Of a DNA stretch of 64,000 bases, positions 50,430 to 59,121 are shown piece by piece. Each line of letters begins with the position of its first letter. Position 1 is the stretch's first letter. Under the pieces are notes generated by a model. That model did no database searches. It saw only the letters and a list, made by a program, of their open reading frames with translations, and was not told where the DNA came from. Position numbers and translations under genes: made by a program. Source of the DNA: a gamma proteobacterium SCGC AAA168-P09 (GTDB lineage Bacteria > Pseudomonadota > Gammaproteobacteria > Magnimaribacterales > D2472); the NCBI GenBank assembly GCA_000385055.1, contig ARRL01000005.1, positions 1-64,000 on the forward strand. The letters are read 5' to 3'.

Positions 50430-53054
50430 ATGGGCATAATAAATAACAAATGGTTTCAGGCTTTCATTGTCCTGGTGATAGCAAATTTTTTTACACCTTT
50501 AGGAGATTCGGCGGTAGGAGCTGTAGGTTTTATTGGGATGCTGATTGTTTTTGTACCTAAATTCCGCGAGATGGCTAAATTAGATAATATTGTTAATGTT
50601 AATGAAGCTTCCAAACAGTCTAAATCAAAAGCTGTAAATACAAATAGCGACACTGAAATGGCTAAGACTAATAGCAGTCAAGATGTCAAAAAAGAAAAAA
50701 AAGGTGAAGATGAAAGCTTCTCGAAGTCTATTGATGAAGAAAAAGTAAAAACAGATTCTACCTCACAAACCGTTAAACAACTTATTCTCGAAGTAGTTGA
50801 TGTAACTCTAAAAGATTTTTTTTCAAGCCCTCCCCGGGAAGCATATTCATCTGGTGATGGATACTTTGAATGGGAAATAAATGTTTTTAATTCAAATAAC
50901 GATGCATTATATGAAGGTAAAGTTGAATGCTGTATTAGCACACTTGAGGATGTGATCATGAATGAGGAGTCACCTTCTTTAGTTGAGGATGATGTTAGAG
51001 AAAGCTTTAAAGACTATCTCCATAACTCTGAGCAAGCCATTCTTTATGAATCATCAGAACAAGTCGATCTTCAAAATTCTAAATTACAAGTAAATGTATA
51101 TGAGGTTGTTGACGGTGGAAATGATCAATGGGTCTATTATTCAAAAAATCATTATTTTGATGCTGTCAATAATGCAGATGGTGACACGTGCGAAGATAAT
51201 TCAGCTGCTATCAATAAAATGAAAAAAGATCCATGGGATTTTAGAGACCTAAATGATGCAATGAAAGCTGATAAAGAAGTTGCAATGATAGCTGTCACTG
51301 ATTATGGAAGTAATCTGGAATATGTTTCAGAATCCTTAAAATCAGACAAAGAAGTTGTTATGGCTGCAGTCAGTAATTGGGGAGATGTTTTGGAGCATGC
51401 CTCAGATTCTTTAAAAGCAGATAAAGAGGTAGTACTTGCTGCATTAAAAAGTAGTGGGGGATCCATTGAATTTGCATCAGATGATCTCAAACTAGATCCT
51501 GAGATTTATACTTTGGGTTTAAGATCAGGAGCTCTAGAATGCTTACCTGATAAATTTAAGTCTGATAAAGAATTTGTTTTTGGTGCCGTAACTTTAAATG
51601 GAGAAAACCTTCAATATGTAGCAGAAGAATTGAAAGCTGATAAAGACGTTGTCAAAGCTGCGATTAAAAACAACAGTCATGCTATGAAGTATGCTAGTGA
51701 GGATTTAAGAGCAGATAAAGAACTTGTGCTAGAAGCAATGAGAAGTGGTGGAGTTGAATTTGATTATCTAGATAAAAAATTTAGAGCTGACAAAGAAGTG
51801 GTTTTAGAATGTTTAAAACATAATCAGTACTTTAGTGATGTCAGTGATGATCTAAAAGCTGATAAAGACGTTGTTAGAGCTGCAATAAAAGCTGCTGGTT
51901 ATAGCATGGAGGATGTTAGTGAGGCTTTAAAGGCAGATAAAGAATTTATGTTAGAGATGTGTAAATTAAATAGTGATGGATTTGAGTATCTTTCTGAAAA
52001 CTTAAAGTCTGATAAGTCATTTATTCTCTCAATTATTCAATCCAACTATTATGCATACAATGCTTATCAATATATCTCAGAAAATCTTAAAGATGATAGA
52101 GACTTTGCAATAGAGGCAATCAAGGCAAATGCGGAATGTTTTGAATATATTGCTGGTGCATTTAAGGACGACAAAAAAATAGTTTTAGAATATATATCAA
52201 ATATCAAGAACAAAGACTCTTGTGAAATCCCAGAAAAATATCGTATTGATAAAGATGTGATCACAGCGGACTTAAAAAATCAGGGAACTTTACTAAAAGA
52301 AGCTCTTGAGGCCGGCATTAATATTAATAATGAAATCTTTTTCTCTATTATAGATAGGAAAGTATCTTATTTGAAAAGTTCAGGAATATTGGGACATCCA
52401 AACACCTTATATCCTTACTTAGGCTACGGAGTACCAGCCGAGCTAAGAGCTAATAAAGAGTTTATGATGCATGCTATACAGTATGACTATACTGTTGTTA
52501 GTCATGCTTCATCAGAATTGCTTAATGATAAAGACTTTCTTTATGCAGCAATAAAGAGTGGTAAAGCAGAAACTACAAGTACTTTTACTTTTGAAAGAAA
52601 TATTCCAGATACACTGAAGGCTGATAAAGGATTTATGTTATCAGCAGCAAAGCTTTTTCCTGATATTTTAAGTATTGCTAGTGACGAAGTTAAGGCTGAT
52701 CATGCAATAGCTGAATACTGGGTGAATAATGGAACAAATTGGCTTGATGAAGATGTAAACACTTATGAAGAATATAAGGCAAATAAAGATTTAGTTTTAC
52801 AAATAATGAAAAAAAGAGGCTGGTTGTTACAGGACGTCTCTCAAGATTTTAAAGCTGATAAAGAAGTCGTTATGGCAGCTGTCAAGCAAGATTGCCAAGC
52901 ATTAGAATATGCATCAAGTGAATTAAAAGCTGATAAAGAGGTGGTATTGGCTGCATTAGAAACTGCCGCTCAAAATGATTTTGATAAAAAAGATGTAATC
53001 ATACATGCATCTTGGTCACTTTTAACGGATATAGATTTTATTTTGAGTATTTAA
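50430..53054 (+). CDS. Large membrane-anchored protein with about twenty DUF4116-type repeats, accessory module gene 5
   Basis: Has 874 residues. Two hydrophobic segments at about 8-46 are followed by a Lys/Ser-rich linker (50-105). Then comes the domain shared with the previous gene (about 110-250). From about 280 to the end there are roughly twenty-two units of about 25 residues built on LKADKEVVLAA (variants FKSDKEFVFGA, LRADKELVLEA, FKADKEVVMAA) and the partner half EYASDEL. This is the pattern of DUF4116, whose function is unknown. The units are strongly diverged in the middle and most regular at the start and end. AGGAG precedes the ATG. No enzymatic motif is visible; a scaffold or sensor role is a guess. 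Confidence 0.8.
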   Translation: MGIINNKWFQAFIVLVIANFFTPLGDSAVGAVGFIGMLIVFVPKFREMAKLDNIVNVNEASKQSKSKAVNTNSDTEMAKTNSSQDVKKEKKGEDESFSKSIDEEKVKTDSTSQTVKQLILEVVDVTLKDFFSSPPREAYSSGDGYFEWEINVFNSNNDALYEGKVECCISTLEDVIMNEESPSLVEDDVRESFKDYLHNSEQAILYESSEQVDLQNSKLQVNVYEVVDGGNDQWVYYSKNHYFDAVNNADGDTCEDNSAAINKMKKDPWDFRDLNDAMKADKEVAMIAVTDYGSNLEYVSESLKSDKEVVMAAVSNWGDVLEHASDSLKADKEVVLAALKSSGGSIEFASDDLKLDPEIYTLGLRSGALECLPDKFKSDKEFVFGAVTLNGENLQYVAEELKADKDVVKAAIKNNSHAMKYASEDLRADKELVLEAMRSGGVEFDYLDKKFRADKEVVLECLKHNQYFSDVSDDLKADKDVVRAAIKAAGYSMEDVSEALKADKEFMLEMCKLNSDGFEYLSENLKSDKSFILSIIQSNYYAYNAYQYISENLKDDRDFAIEAIKANAECFEYIAGAFKDDKKIVLEYISNIKNKDSCEIPEKYRIDKDVITADLKNQGTLLKEALEAGININNEIFFSIIDRKVSYLKSSGILGHPNTLYPYLGYGVPAELRANKEFMMHAIQYDYTVVSHASSELLNDKDFLYAAIKSGKAETTSTFTFERNIPDTLKADKGFMLSAAKLFPDILSIASDEVKADHAIAEYWVNNGTNWLDEDVNTYEEYKANKDLVLQIMKKRGWLLQDVSQDFKADKEVVMAAVKQDCQALEYASSELKADKEVVLAALETAAQNDFDKKDVIIHASWSLLTDIDFILSI

Positions 53055-53119
53055 AAAATTAAAATAGCAATGGAAAGCTCTAATTAAATAAATAGATTTA
53101 AAATTAAATAAAATTTCTT

Positions 53120-53147
53120 TTGTATAGTTTAAATTTATCAATATAAT
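53120..53147 (+). promoter_or_regulatory. Promoter of the tRNA-Val/tRNA-Asp cluster
   Basis: TTGTAT (53120-53125), 16 bases, TATAAT (53142-53147), 9 bases before the tRNA. Confidence 0.55.
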
Positions 53148-53156
53148 ACCGTTCGT

Positions 53157-53233
53157 GGGTGATTAGCTCAGTTTGGTAGAGCATCTCGTTTACACCGAGA
53201 GGGTCGGCAGTTCGAACCTGTCATCACCCACCA
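53157..53233 (+). tRNA. tRNA-Val (anticodon UAC)
   Basis: A 77-base cloverleaf. Acceptor GGGTGAT pairs with ATCACCC, anticodon loop TTTACAC in stem TCTCG/CGAGA gives UAC, T loop GTTCGAA, CCA encoded. Confidence 0.96.
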
Positions 53234-53288
53234 ATATTTAATAGTTGAATTATTATTTATTAAATATATGATTCAATTGTAAATAAGT

Positions 53289-53363
53289 GGTCCGGTAGTT
53301 AAACGGTTATAATTCCGCCCTGTCACGGCGGTGTTCGGGGTTCGATTCCCCGTCGGACCGCCA
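53289..53363 (+). tRNA. tRNA-Asp (anticodon GUC)
   Basis: A 75-base cloverleaf. Acceptor GGTCCGG pairs with TCGGACC, anticodon loop CTGTCAC in stem CCGCC/GGCGG gives GUC, the discriminator is G as expected for Asp, and CCA is encoded. It is 55 bases after tRNA-Val with no own promoter evident. A protein gene starts 7 bases later. Confidence 0.96.
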
Positions 53364-53370
53364 TTTAATT

Positions 53371-53778
53371 ATGAATATAGTCACTTTAAGTTTATTAATA
53401 TTATGTTACTCATTGGTTTTAGGCATAATATTTGCTCAAGTTTTACTTACAGCCCCTGTAGTTTTTAAGGTTTTAGATAATCAGAACGCTTCAAATTTCC
53501 TAAGAAAGATTTTTCCAAGATACTATTTGCTCCTATTATTAATTACTTTATTAGCATTGCTTGTTTCATATTTATTTTTCCAACAAACAGATGTTTATTT
53601 TGCATTAACGGCCGTATGTTTTTCTTTTTTAGGATATATCATCATTCCTTTAACAAATGCTGCAAGAGATAGGGGGTGGGAAAGAATATTTAAATTTTTT
53701 CATAATTTCAGTGTCTTCAATACTTTAATTATTCTAGTTATATCCATAACACAGATTGTTAGGGTTACATACTTATAA
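53371..53778 (+). CDS. Membrane protein, DUF4149-like
   Basis: Has 135 residues with four helices. AQVLLTAPVVFKVLDNQNAS followed by RKIFPRYY, and the NAARDRGWERIFKFFHNFSVFN block, fit the DUF4149 (TMEM205-like) family. The ATG lies only 7 bases after the tRNA-Asp CCA, with no Shine-Dalgarno, so its message is probably released by tRNA processing. Function unknown. Confidence 0.75.
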   Translation: MNIVTLSLLILCYSLVLGIIFAQVLLTAPVVFKVLDNQNASNFLRKIFPRYYLLLLLITLLALLVSYLFFQQTDVYFALTAVCFSFLGYIIIPLTNAARDRGWERIFKFFHNFSVFNTLIILVISITQIVRVTYL

Positions 53779-53844
53779 AAACTCTATAAGCCTTGAATTT
53801 TTATTTTTAATTACTACAAATAGGTAAAGAGAGGAACATTAACC

Positions 53845-55671
53845 ATGGCTAAAACTAAAACTAAAATCTTTCAGACAGAGACTAAACAACTTTTAAAATT
53901 AATGATTCATTCTCTTTATTCAAATAAAGAGATTTTTATAAGAGAACTTGTTTCAAATGCATCAGATGCTATTGATAAGTTAAGGTTTAAATCCGTTGAA
54001 GATAAATCTATTTCAAAATATACCAAAGATTTAAAAATAGACGTTAAGATTTTAAGAGATGAAAATAAAATTATTATTTCTGATAACGGCATAGGAATGA
54101 ACGAGGATGAAGTTGTAGCTAATATTGGAACAATAGCAAGATCAGGGACAGCATCATTTTTAAACAATATCACAGGTGATAAGAAAAAAGATTCTAATCT
54201 TATTGGTCAGTTTGGAGTTGGTTTCTATTCTGTATTCATGGTTGCTGATAAGGTTGAGGTCATATCTAAATCAGTTTATGAAGAATCTGACAAAGCTACG
54301 TTGTGGGAAAGTAATGGTGAAGAAAAATATAAACTAAAAGAAGTTACAAAAGAAAAAAATGGAACCGATATCATCATTTATTTAAATGATGAGAACAAGG
54401 AATTTGTTGAAGAAGGCAGAGTAAAATTTTTGTTAGAAAAATACTCTCAATATATAAATTTCCCGTTAAATTTGGTTACCTCTGAGAGTGATACAACAAG
54501 AATCAATGATGCTGATGCTTTGTGGTTAAAGCCAAAAAGATCTATTAAAGATGAAGAGTATAAAGAATTCTATAAATTTATTACATACGATCAAGAAGAC
54601 CCTTTGCTGTGGGTTCACAATAAAGTTGAGGGCAAGAATGAATATACTAATCTTTTATATATACCCTCAAAACCCCCATTTGATCTTTGGAATAGAGAAT
54701 CACCAAGAGGAGTTAAGCTTTACATTCAAAGAGTTTTTATCATGGATGATGCATCCAACTTTTTACCTTTGTACCTTAGGTTTGTTAGAGGGATTATAGA
54801 TACAAGTGATTTGCCATTGAATGTCTCTAGAGAAATCTTACAAGAACATCAATTGGTTGATAGTATAAAAAAAGCTGCAACTAAAAGAATACTAGACTCA
54901 TTAACAGAGCTAAAGAAAAATTCCTTTGAAAAGTACAAAGAATTTTGGGATGAATATGGCTTAGTTTTAAAAGAAGGGCCAGCAGAAGATCATGAAAATA
55001 AAGAAACTATTGCAAGCCTAATGCTTTTTGCATCAACTTACTCAAGTGGAAATTCAGTGAATCAAACTTTAGATGATTATGTTGGAAGAATGAGTGAAGA
55101 CCAAGATAAAATTTATTTTTGTGTTGCTGATACTTATGAGGCAGCTGTTAATTCGCCCCATATAGAAGGTTTAAAATCAAAAGGCATTGAGGTTATTCTT
55201 CTGACAGATAGAATTGATGAATGGCTTATGGCTGGCCTAATGGAATTCAAGGGTAAAGAGCTTGTCAACGCAGCCAAAGAGGATGTAGTAAACGAAGACT
55301 CAAATAAAAAAATATCTGAAGCTGATCAAGGGATAATTGAGAAAATAAAAAAACACCTTGATAAAAAAGTTTCTGATGTTGTCATTAGTTCACGCTTAAC
55401 AGATTCTGCAACTTGTATTGTTCTTCCAAAGCACGAACCAGGAGCTCAGCTTAGAAAAATTTTAGAAGCTTCAGGTCAAAGTTTGGGCTCATCTAACCCT
55501 ATATTTGAAATTAATACCAAGCACAAACTTGTAAAAAAACTTAAAGACATGAAAGGCAAACAATTTAACTCATATGTTGATTTCTTATATGATTATGCTG
55601 TTATTGCCGAAGGTGGCTCACCTCAAGACCCTTCAAAATATTTAAGGCAATTAGATAAATATCTAACATAA
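53845..55671 (+). CDS. htpG: Hsp90 chaperone HtpG
   Basis: ATP-dependent chaperone. It has 608 residues (E. coli 624). N-terminal GHKL ATPase with EIFIRELVSNASDAIDKLRF, DNGIGM, GTIARSGT and GQFGVGFYS. Middle domain with LYIQRVFIMDD and the catalytic-loop SREILQEHQ; C-terminal dimerisation domain. GAGAGGA is about 12 bases before the ATG. gpsA starts one base after its stop. Confidence 0.97.
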   Translation: MAKTKTKIFQTETKQLLKLMIHSLYSNKEIFIRELVSNASDAIDKLRFKSVEDKSISKYTKDLKIDVKILRDENKIIISDNGIGMNEDEVVANIGTIARSGTASFLNNITGDKKKDSNLIGQFGVGFYSVFMVADKVEVISKSVYEESDKATLWESNGEEKYKLKEVTKEKNGTDIIIYLNDENKEFVEEGRVKFLLEKYSQYINFPLNLVTSESDTTRINDADALWLKPKRSIKDEEYKEFYKFITYDQEDPLLWVHNKVEGKNEYTNLLYIPSKPPFDLWNRESPRGVKLYIQRVFIMDDASNFLPLYLRFVRGIIDTSDLPLNVSREILQEHQLVDSIKKAATKRILDSLTELKKNSFEKYKEFWDEYGLVLKEGPAEDHENKETIASLMLFASTYSSGNSVNQTLDDYVGRMSEDQDKIYFCVADTYEAAVNSPHIEGLKSKGIEVILLTDRIDEWLMAGLMEFKGKELVNAAKEDVVNEDSNKKISEADQGIIEKIKKHLDKKVSDVVISSRLTDSATCIVLPKHEPGAQLRKILEASGQSLGSSNPIFEINTKHKLVKKLKDMKGKQFNSYVDFLYDYAVIAEGGSPQDPSKYLRQLDKYLT

Positions 55672-55672
55672 A

Positions 55673-56692
55673 ATGGACAACATAAAAAAAATTGCAGTTC
55701 TAGGAGGAGGGAGCTTTGGAACTGTGTTAGCAAATATAGCCGCATCAAATGGTAATAATGTCTCATTGTGGGTTAGAGATTCTGAGCAAGCGCTGAGGAT
55801 TAATTCTGAAGGAGCAAACTCTACTTATCATCCAGAACTTAAACTTTCATCAAATATAGCAGCTTCAGAAAATCTAGAAGAGGTTATGAAGGATTCAGAT
55901 ATTATTTTAATCGCAACACCCAGTATTATTTTTGAAAATATAGTTCAAAGAATAGTCCCCTTGATAGAGGGTGGGGCTCATATTATTTCATGCACAAAAG
56001 GCATCAAGCTAGATCCTTTTAGATCTATGTCAGATATCATTTCTATGAATGTTAATTTAAATATCAATAGTGTTGGAGTATTGAGCGGCCCTAATCTAGC
56101 AAGAGAGATAGCTGAAAATAAAGTTGCAGGCACAGTCATTGCAAGTACTAGTGATGTTTTAATAACTTGTGTTAAAGATTCACTTTCATCGGATTCTTTT
56201 AAAGTTTACTCATCTAATGATATTCAAGGAGTTGAATTAGCAGGAGCGCTAAAAAATATTTATGCAATCATTTGCGGGATGGCAGATGCCATGGGTGTTG
56301 GGGAGAATGCTGTAGGATTAATACTTACAAGAAGCATGGCAGAAATGAGTAGATTTGCTGTTGCGAAAGGCGCAAATCCAATCACATTTCTTGGTCTTGC
56401 AGGCATGGGTGATCTTGTTGCTACATGCACTTCAAATCTCTCAAGAAACTTTCAGCTTGGAACTCATCTTGGGGGTGGTTTGAGTTTAAAAGAAGCTAAA
56501 GACAGGGTTGGACAAGTTGCTGAGGGTGTAAGGACTTTGGAGGTAATTAAAGAAGAATCAGCTAATTTAAATATAAAAATGCCTTTAGTAGATTCCTTAC
56601 ATGATATTATTTACAAAAGCTCATCACCAAAAACATTAATAGATGATCTTGTTAAAAATCCTCATGAAGTTGATGTAGAATTCACATATTAG
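55673..56692 (+). CDS. gpsA: Glycerol-3-phosphate dehydrogenase [NAD(P)+]
   Basis: Reduces dihydroxyacetone phosphate to glycerol 3-phosphate for phospholipid synthesis. It has 339 residues: N-terminal Rossmann motif VLGGGSFGTVLANIAA, SCTKGIKLD, VLSGPNLAREIA, catalytic Lys in ELAGALKNIYAI and LGLAGMGDLVATC. It is coupled to htpG and followed by a DUF4389 gene 9 bases later. Confidence 0.96.
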   Translation: MDNIKKIAVLGGGSFGTVLANIAASNGNNVSLWVRDSEQALRINSEGANSTYHPELKLSSNIAASENLEEVMKDSDIILIATPSIIFENIVQRIVPLIEGGAHIISCTKGIKLDPFRSMSDIISMNVNLNINSVGVLSGPNLAREIAENKVAGTVIASTSDVLITCVKDSLSSDSFKVYSSNDIQGVELAGALKNIYAIICGMADAMGVGENAVGLILTRSMAEMSRFAVAKGANPITFLGLAGMGDLVATCTSNLSRNFQLGTHLGGGLSLKEAKDRVGQVAEGVRTLEVIKEESANLNIKMPLVDSLHDIIYKSSSPKTLIDDLVKNPHEVDVEFTY

Positions 56693-56701
56693 GAAAAACT
56701 T

Positions 56702-57070
56702 ATGAATCAAATAGATATAGATAAAGATGAAATTTTAAAAACTAGCAAATGGATAAGATTTTTGTTCATGCTTTTATATGGCTTTGCAATTAATTTTGTA
56801 TTAACTATCTGTCTTGGACTTGCCTTTATACAGTTTCTTTTTTATTTATTCACATCAAAACCTAATGATTCTATAGCAAATTTTAACGAACATCTTTTAG
56901 AGTTTTTTGGCGATTCTCTTTCATTTCTGTTGTTTAAAACGGATGAAAAACCATTTCCATTTAAGGGCAATAGTGATGTTCAAGAAGAGGGTGAAGTTAT
57001 TGAGGGTGAATCAGAGCCAGAGCCTGAAACTCCAAATGAAGATAGTGAAGCTAAAGAAGCTGACACCTAG
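56702..57070 (+). CDS. Membrane protein, DUF4389
   Basis: Has 122 residues. Two hydrophobic segments (about 18-50), the TSKPNDSIANFNEHL stretch and KTDEKPFPF before an acidic tail (QEEGEVIEGESEPEPE) fit DUF4389. The tail repeats Glu/Pro. Cotranscribed with htpG-gpsA. Function unknown. Confidence 0.7.
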   Translation: MNQIDIDKDEILKTSKWIRFLFMLLYGFAINFVLTICLGLAFIQFLFYLFTSKPNDSIANFNEHLLEFFGDSLSFLLFKTDEKPFPFKGNSDVQEEGEVIEGESEPEPETPNEDSEAKEADT

Positions 57071-57074
57071 CCTG

Positions 57075-57103
57075 AAAAAAATTAATTAGTTAGTAATTTT
57101 TTT
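57075..57103. terminator. AT-only hairpin between convergent DUF4389 and folD genes
   Basis: Perfect 10-bp inverted repeat AAAAAAATTA/TAATTTTTTT with a 9-base loop, giving T runs on both strands. It overlaps the folD stop codon. It could serve both genes, but a stem without G or C is weak. Confidence 0.35.
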
Positions 57104-57924
57104 GCCGACTGCATTGTATGTAATATCAAAGTATTTATTGTCATTGGTCCTACGCCACCAGGAACTGGAGTATAGGCTGAAGAAATTTCATCCATTTTTT
57201 CTAAATCTATATCTCCGCACTTTTCAGGATGAAATCCGGCATCAATAACAATTGCATCTTTTTTTATCCACTCAGTCTTTATAAATCTAGGAATACCCAC
57301 TGCACCAACTACTAGATCAGCTTTTTTGATAATTGTTTCAATATTTTTGGTTCTTGAATGACATATAGTTACAGTAGCATTAAGATTTAAAAGCATCATT
57401 GCCATAGGTTTGCCAAGGATGGGACTTCTACCAACGACTACAGCATTTAATCCTTGAATATCAAGATCATAATGCTTGATGAGTCTAATTATACCAGCAG
57501 GGGTGCATGACCCATACGCCTCTATACCCATAGACATATTGCCAAAGCCTAAGCAGGTAACACCATCGACATCTTTTTCTATATCTATTGCATCAAAACA
57601 TTTTCGCTCATCTATTTGAGAAGGAACAGGGTGTTGTAATAAAATTCCATGGACATTAGAGTCATTATTTAATTTTTGGATTGCCTCAAGTAACTCTTCT
57701 GTTGATGTTGTCTCGGGAAGCTCTAGAGCAATAGATTCCATACCAACTTTTTCACATGAATTTCTTTTCATTCTTACATAGGTTTCAGATGCAGGATCAT
57801 TCCCAACCAATATAGTTGCTAACTTTGGTTGTATGCCTTTTGAAAGAAGTATAGAAACTTCATTTTTAATTTCTTCTTCACTCAATGATGCAAGTTTTTT
57901 TCCATCTAAAATTTTAGCAGTCAT
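57082..57924 (-). CDS. folD: Methylenetetrahydrofolate dehydrogenase / cyclohydrolase
   Basis: Makes 10-formyl-THF from methylene-THF for purine and formyl-Met synthesis. It has 280 residues (E. coli 288): [28 protein letters not shown] with the catalytic Tyr and Lys, [33 protein letters not shown] (NADP binding), TICHSRT and the C-terminal [12 protein letters not shown]. Supplies the cofactor for purN. Confidence 0.96.
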   Translation of the reverse strand: MTAKILDGKKLASLSEEEIKNEVSILLSKGIQPKLATILVGNDPASETYVRMKRNSCEKVGMESIALELPETTSTEELLEAIQKLNNDSNVHGILLQHPVPSQIDERKCFDAIDIEKDVDGVTCLGFGNMSMGIEAYGSCTPAGIIRLIKHYDLDIQGLNAVVVGRSPILGKPMAMMLLNLNATVTICHSRTKNIETIIKKADLVVGAVGIPRFIKTEWIKKDAIVIDAGFHPEKCGDIDLEKMDEISSAYTPVPGGVGPMTINTLILHTMQSAKKLLTN

Positions 57925-57966
57925 AAAAATTATTATCGCATTTCTTAATATTTATTCATATCATCA

Positions 57967-57995
57967 TTGCTTATTTTTTAGATAAACTTTAATAT
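57967..57995 (+). promoter_or_regulatory. Promoter of the tRNA-Pro/tRNA-Arg/trhO cluster
   Basis: TTGCTT (57967-57972), 17 bases, TAATAT (57990-57995), 9 bases before tRNA-Pro. Confidence 0.55.
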
Positions 57996-58004
57996 TTGCA
58001 CCCT

Positions 58005-58081
58005 CGGGGTATAGCGCAGTCTGGTAGCGCACTCGCTTTGGGAGCGAGTGGTCGTAAGTTCGAATCTTACTACCCCGACCA
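58005..58081 (+). tRNA. tRNA-Pro (anticodon UGG)
   Basis: A 77-base cloverleaf. Acceptor CGGGGTA pairs with TACCCCG, anticodon loop TTTGGGA in stem CTCGC/GCGAG gives UGG, CCA encoded. U34 of this tRNA is a known target of the hydroxylation pathway that the neighbouring trhO belongs to. Confidence 0.96.
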
Positions 58082-58082
58082 C

Positions 58083-58159
<77 letters not shown>

Positions 58160-58182
58160 TTTTCTTGTAGTAAAATATATTC

Positions 58183-59121
58183 ATGTATTCAGTAGCAGCA
58201 CTATATAAGTTTTCATCAATTCAGGATCCTGAAAAACTTCACAATGAGATAAGAATCAATCTGAAAAAACATTCAATTTATGGAACTATTTTAGTAGGTA
58301 AGGAAGGTATCAATGGAACTATTTCAGGTAAAGAAGAAAAACTTGTTAAAGCTATAACATTTATTAAATCTATTGAAGGTTTTTCTAAGATAGATATTAA
58401 GACATCAAAGTCAAAAGTTAATCCTTTTGTGAGATTAAAAATTAAACACAAAAAAGAAATAGTGACGATTGGTGATAAATCAATTGATCCAAATGAGATG
58501 GTTGGCGATTATATAGATCCAGAAAATTGGAATAATCTCATTTCTGATAAGGATACAATCCTTATTGATACAAGAAATAATTATGAATACTCAATAGGAA
58601 CATTTAAAAATTCAATCAATCCAAATACTGTAAAGTTTAGAGAATTTCCAGAATGGGTAAAAAATCAGAACTTTACTGAGGATGATAAAAAAAATAAAAA
58701 TATTGCAATGTTTTGTACTGGAGGAATAAGGTGCGAGAAAGCATCTTCTATGATGCTCAAAGATGGATTTAAAAATGTGAGCCATTTAAAAGGAGGCATT
58801 CTTAACTATTTTAAATCAATAAGTCAGAAAAATTCATTATGGGAAGGCGAATGCTTCGTTTTTGATGACAGAGTTTCTGTTAAACATGATTTATCTGAAG
58901 GCACTTATGATATGTGTCATGGCTGCAGAATGCCTATAACTAAAAAAGACAAAACATCAGAAAAATACATAAGAGGTGTGGCGTGCCCTAATTGCTATGA
59001 ATCAACAACAAATGAACAAAAAAAAAGATATATGAGCAGACAGAAACAGGTTGATTTAGCAAAAAAAAGAAATCAAAAACATATCGGACCAAAAGATGAA
59101 GTTCAGAAGAGCAAAAAATGA
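58183..59121 (+). CDS. trhO: tRNA uridine-34 hydroxylase TrhO (rhodanese family)
   Basis: Hydroxylates U34 of certain tRNAs with oxygen, the first step to (c)mo5U. It has 312 residues: an N-terminal acylphosphatase-like domain (YGTILVGKEGINGTISG), a rhodanese domain with ILIDTRNNYEYSIGTF and active loop CTGGIRC at 178-184, and a C-terminal cysteine cluster (CHGCRMPI, CPNC). It starts 23 bases after tRNA-Arg, without a clear Shine-Dalgarno. It overlaps the next gene by 4 bases. Confidence 0.92.
   Translation: MYSVAALYKFSSIQDPEKLHNEIRINLKKHSIYGTILVGKEGINGTISGKEEKLVKAITFIKSIEGFSKIDIKTSKSKVNPFVRLKIKHKKEIVTIGDKSIDPNEMVGDYIDPENWNNLISDKDTILIDTRNNYEYSIGTFKNSINPNTVKFREFPEWVKNQNFTEDDKKNKNIAMFCTGGIRCEKASSMMLKDGFKNVSHLKGGILNYFKSISQKNSLWEGECFVFDDRVSVKHDLSEGTYDMCHGCRMPITKKDKTSEKYIRGVACPNCYESTTNEQKKRYMSRQKQVDLAKKRNQKHIGPKDEVQKSKK

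Noticed and set aside
51250-53051. CRISPR array or DNA-level tandem repeat
   Set aside because: The repetition is at protein level with diverged DNA and no constant repeat/spacer pattern.
47446-53363. Genomic island inserted at tRNA-Val or tRNA-Asp with att repeats
   Set aside because: No integrase, and I saw no copy of the tRNA 3' end at the left side of the accessory run. The location next to tRNAs is suggestive only.
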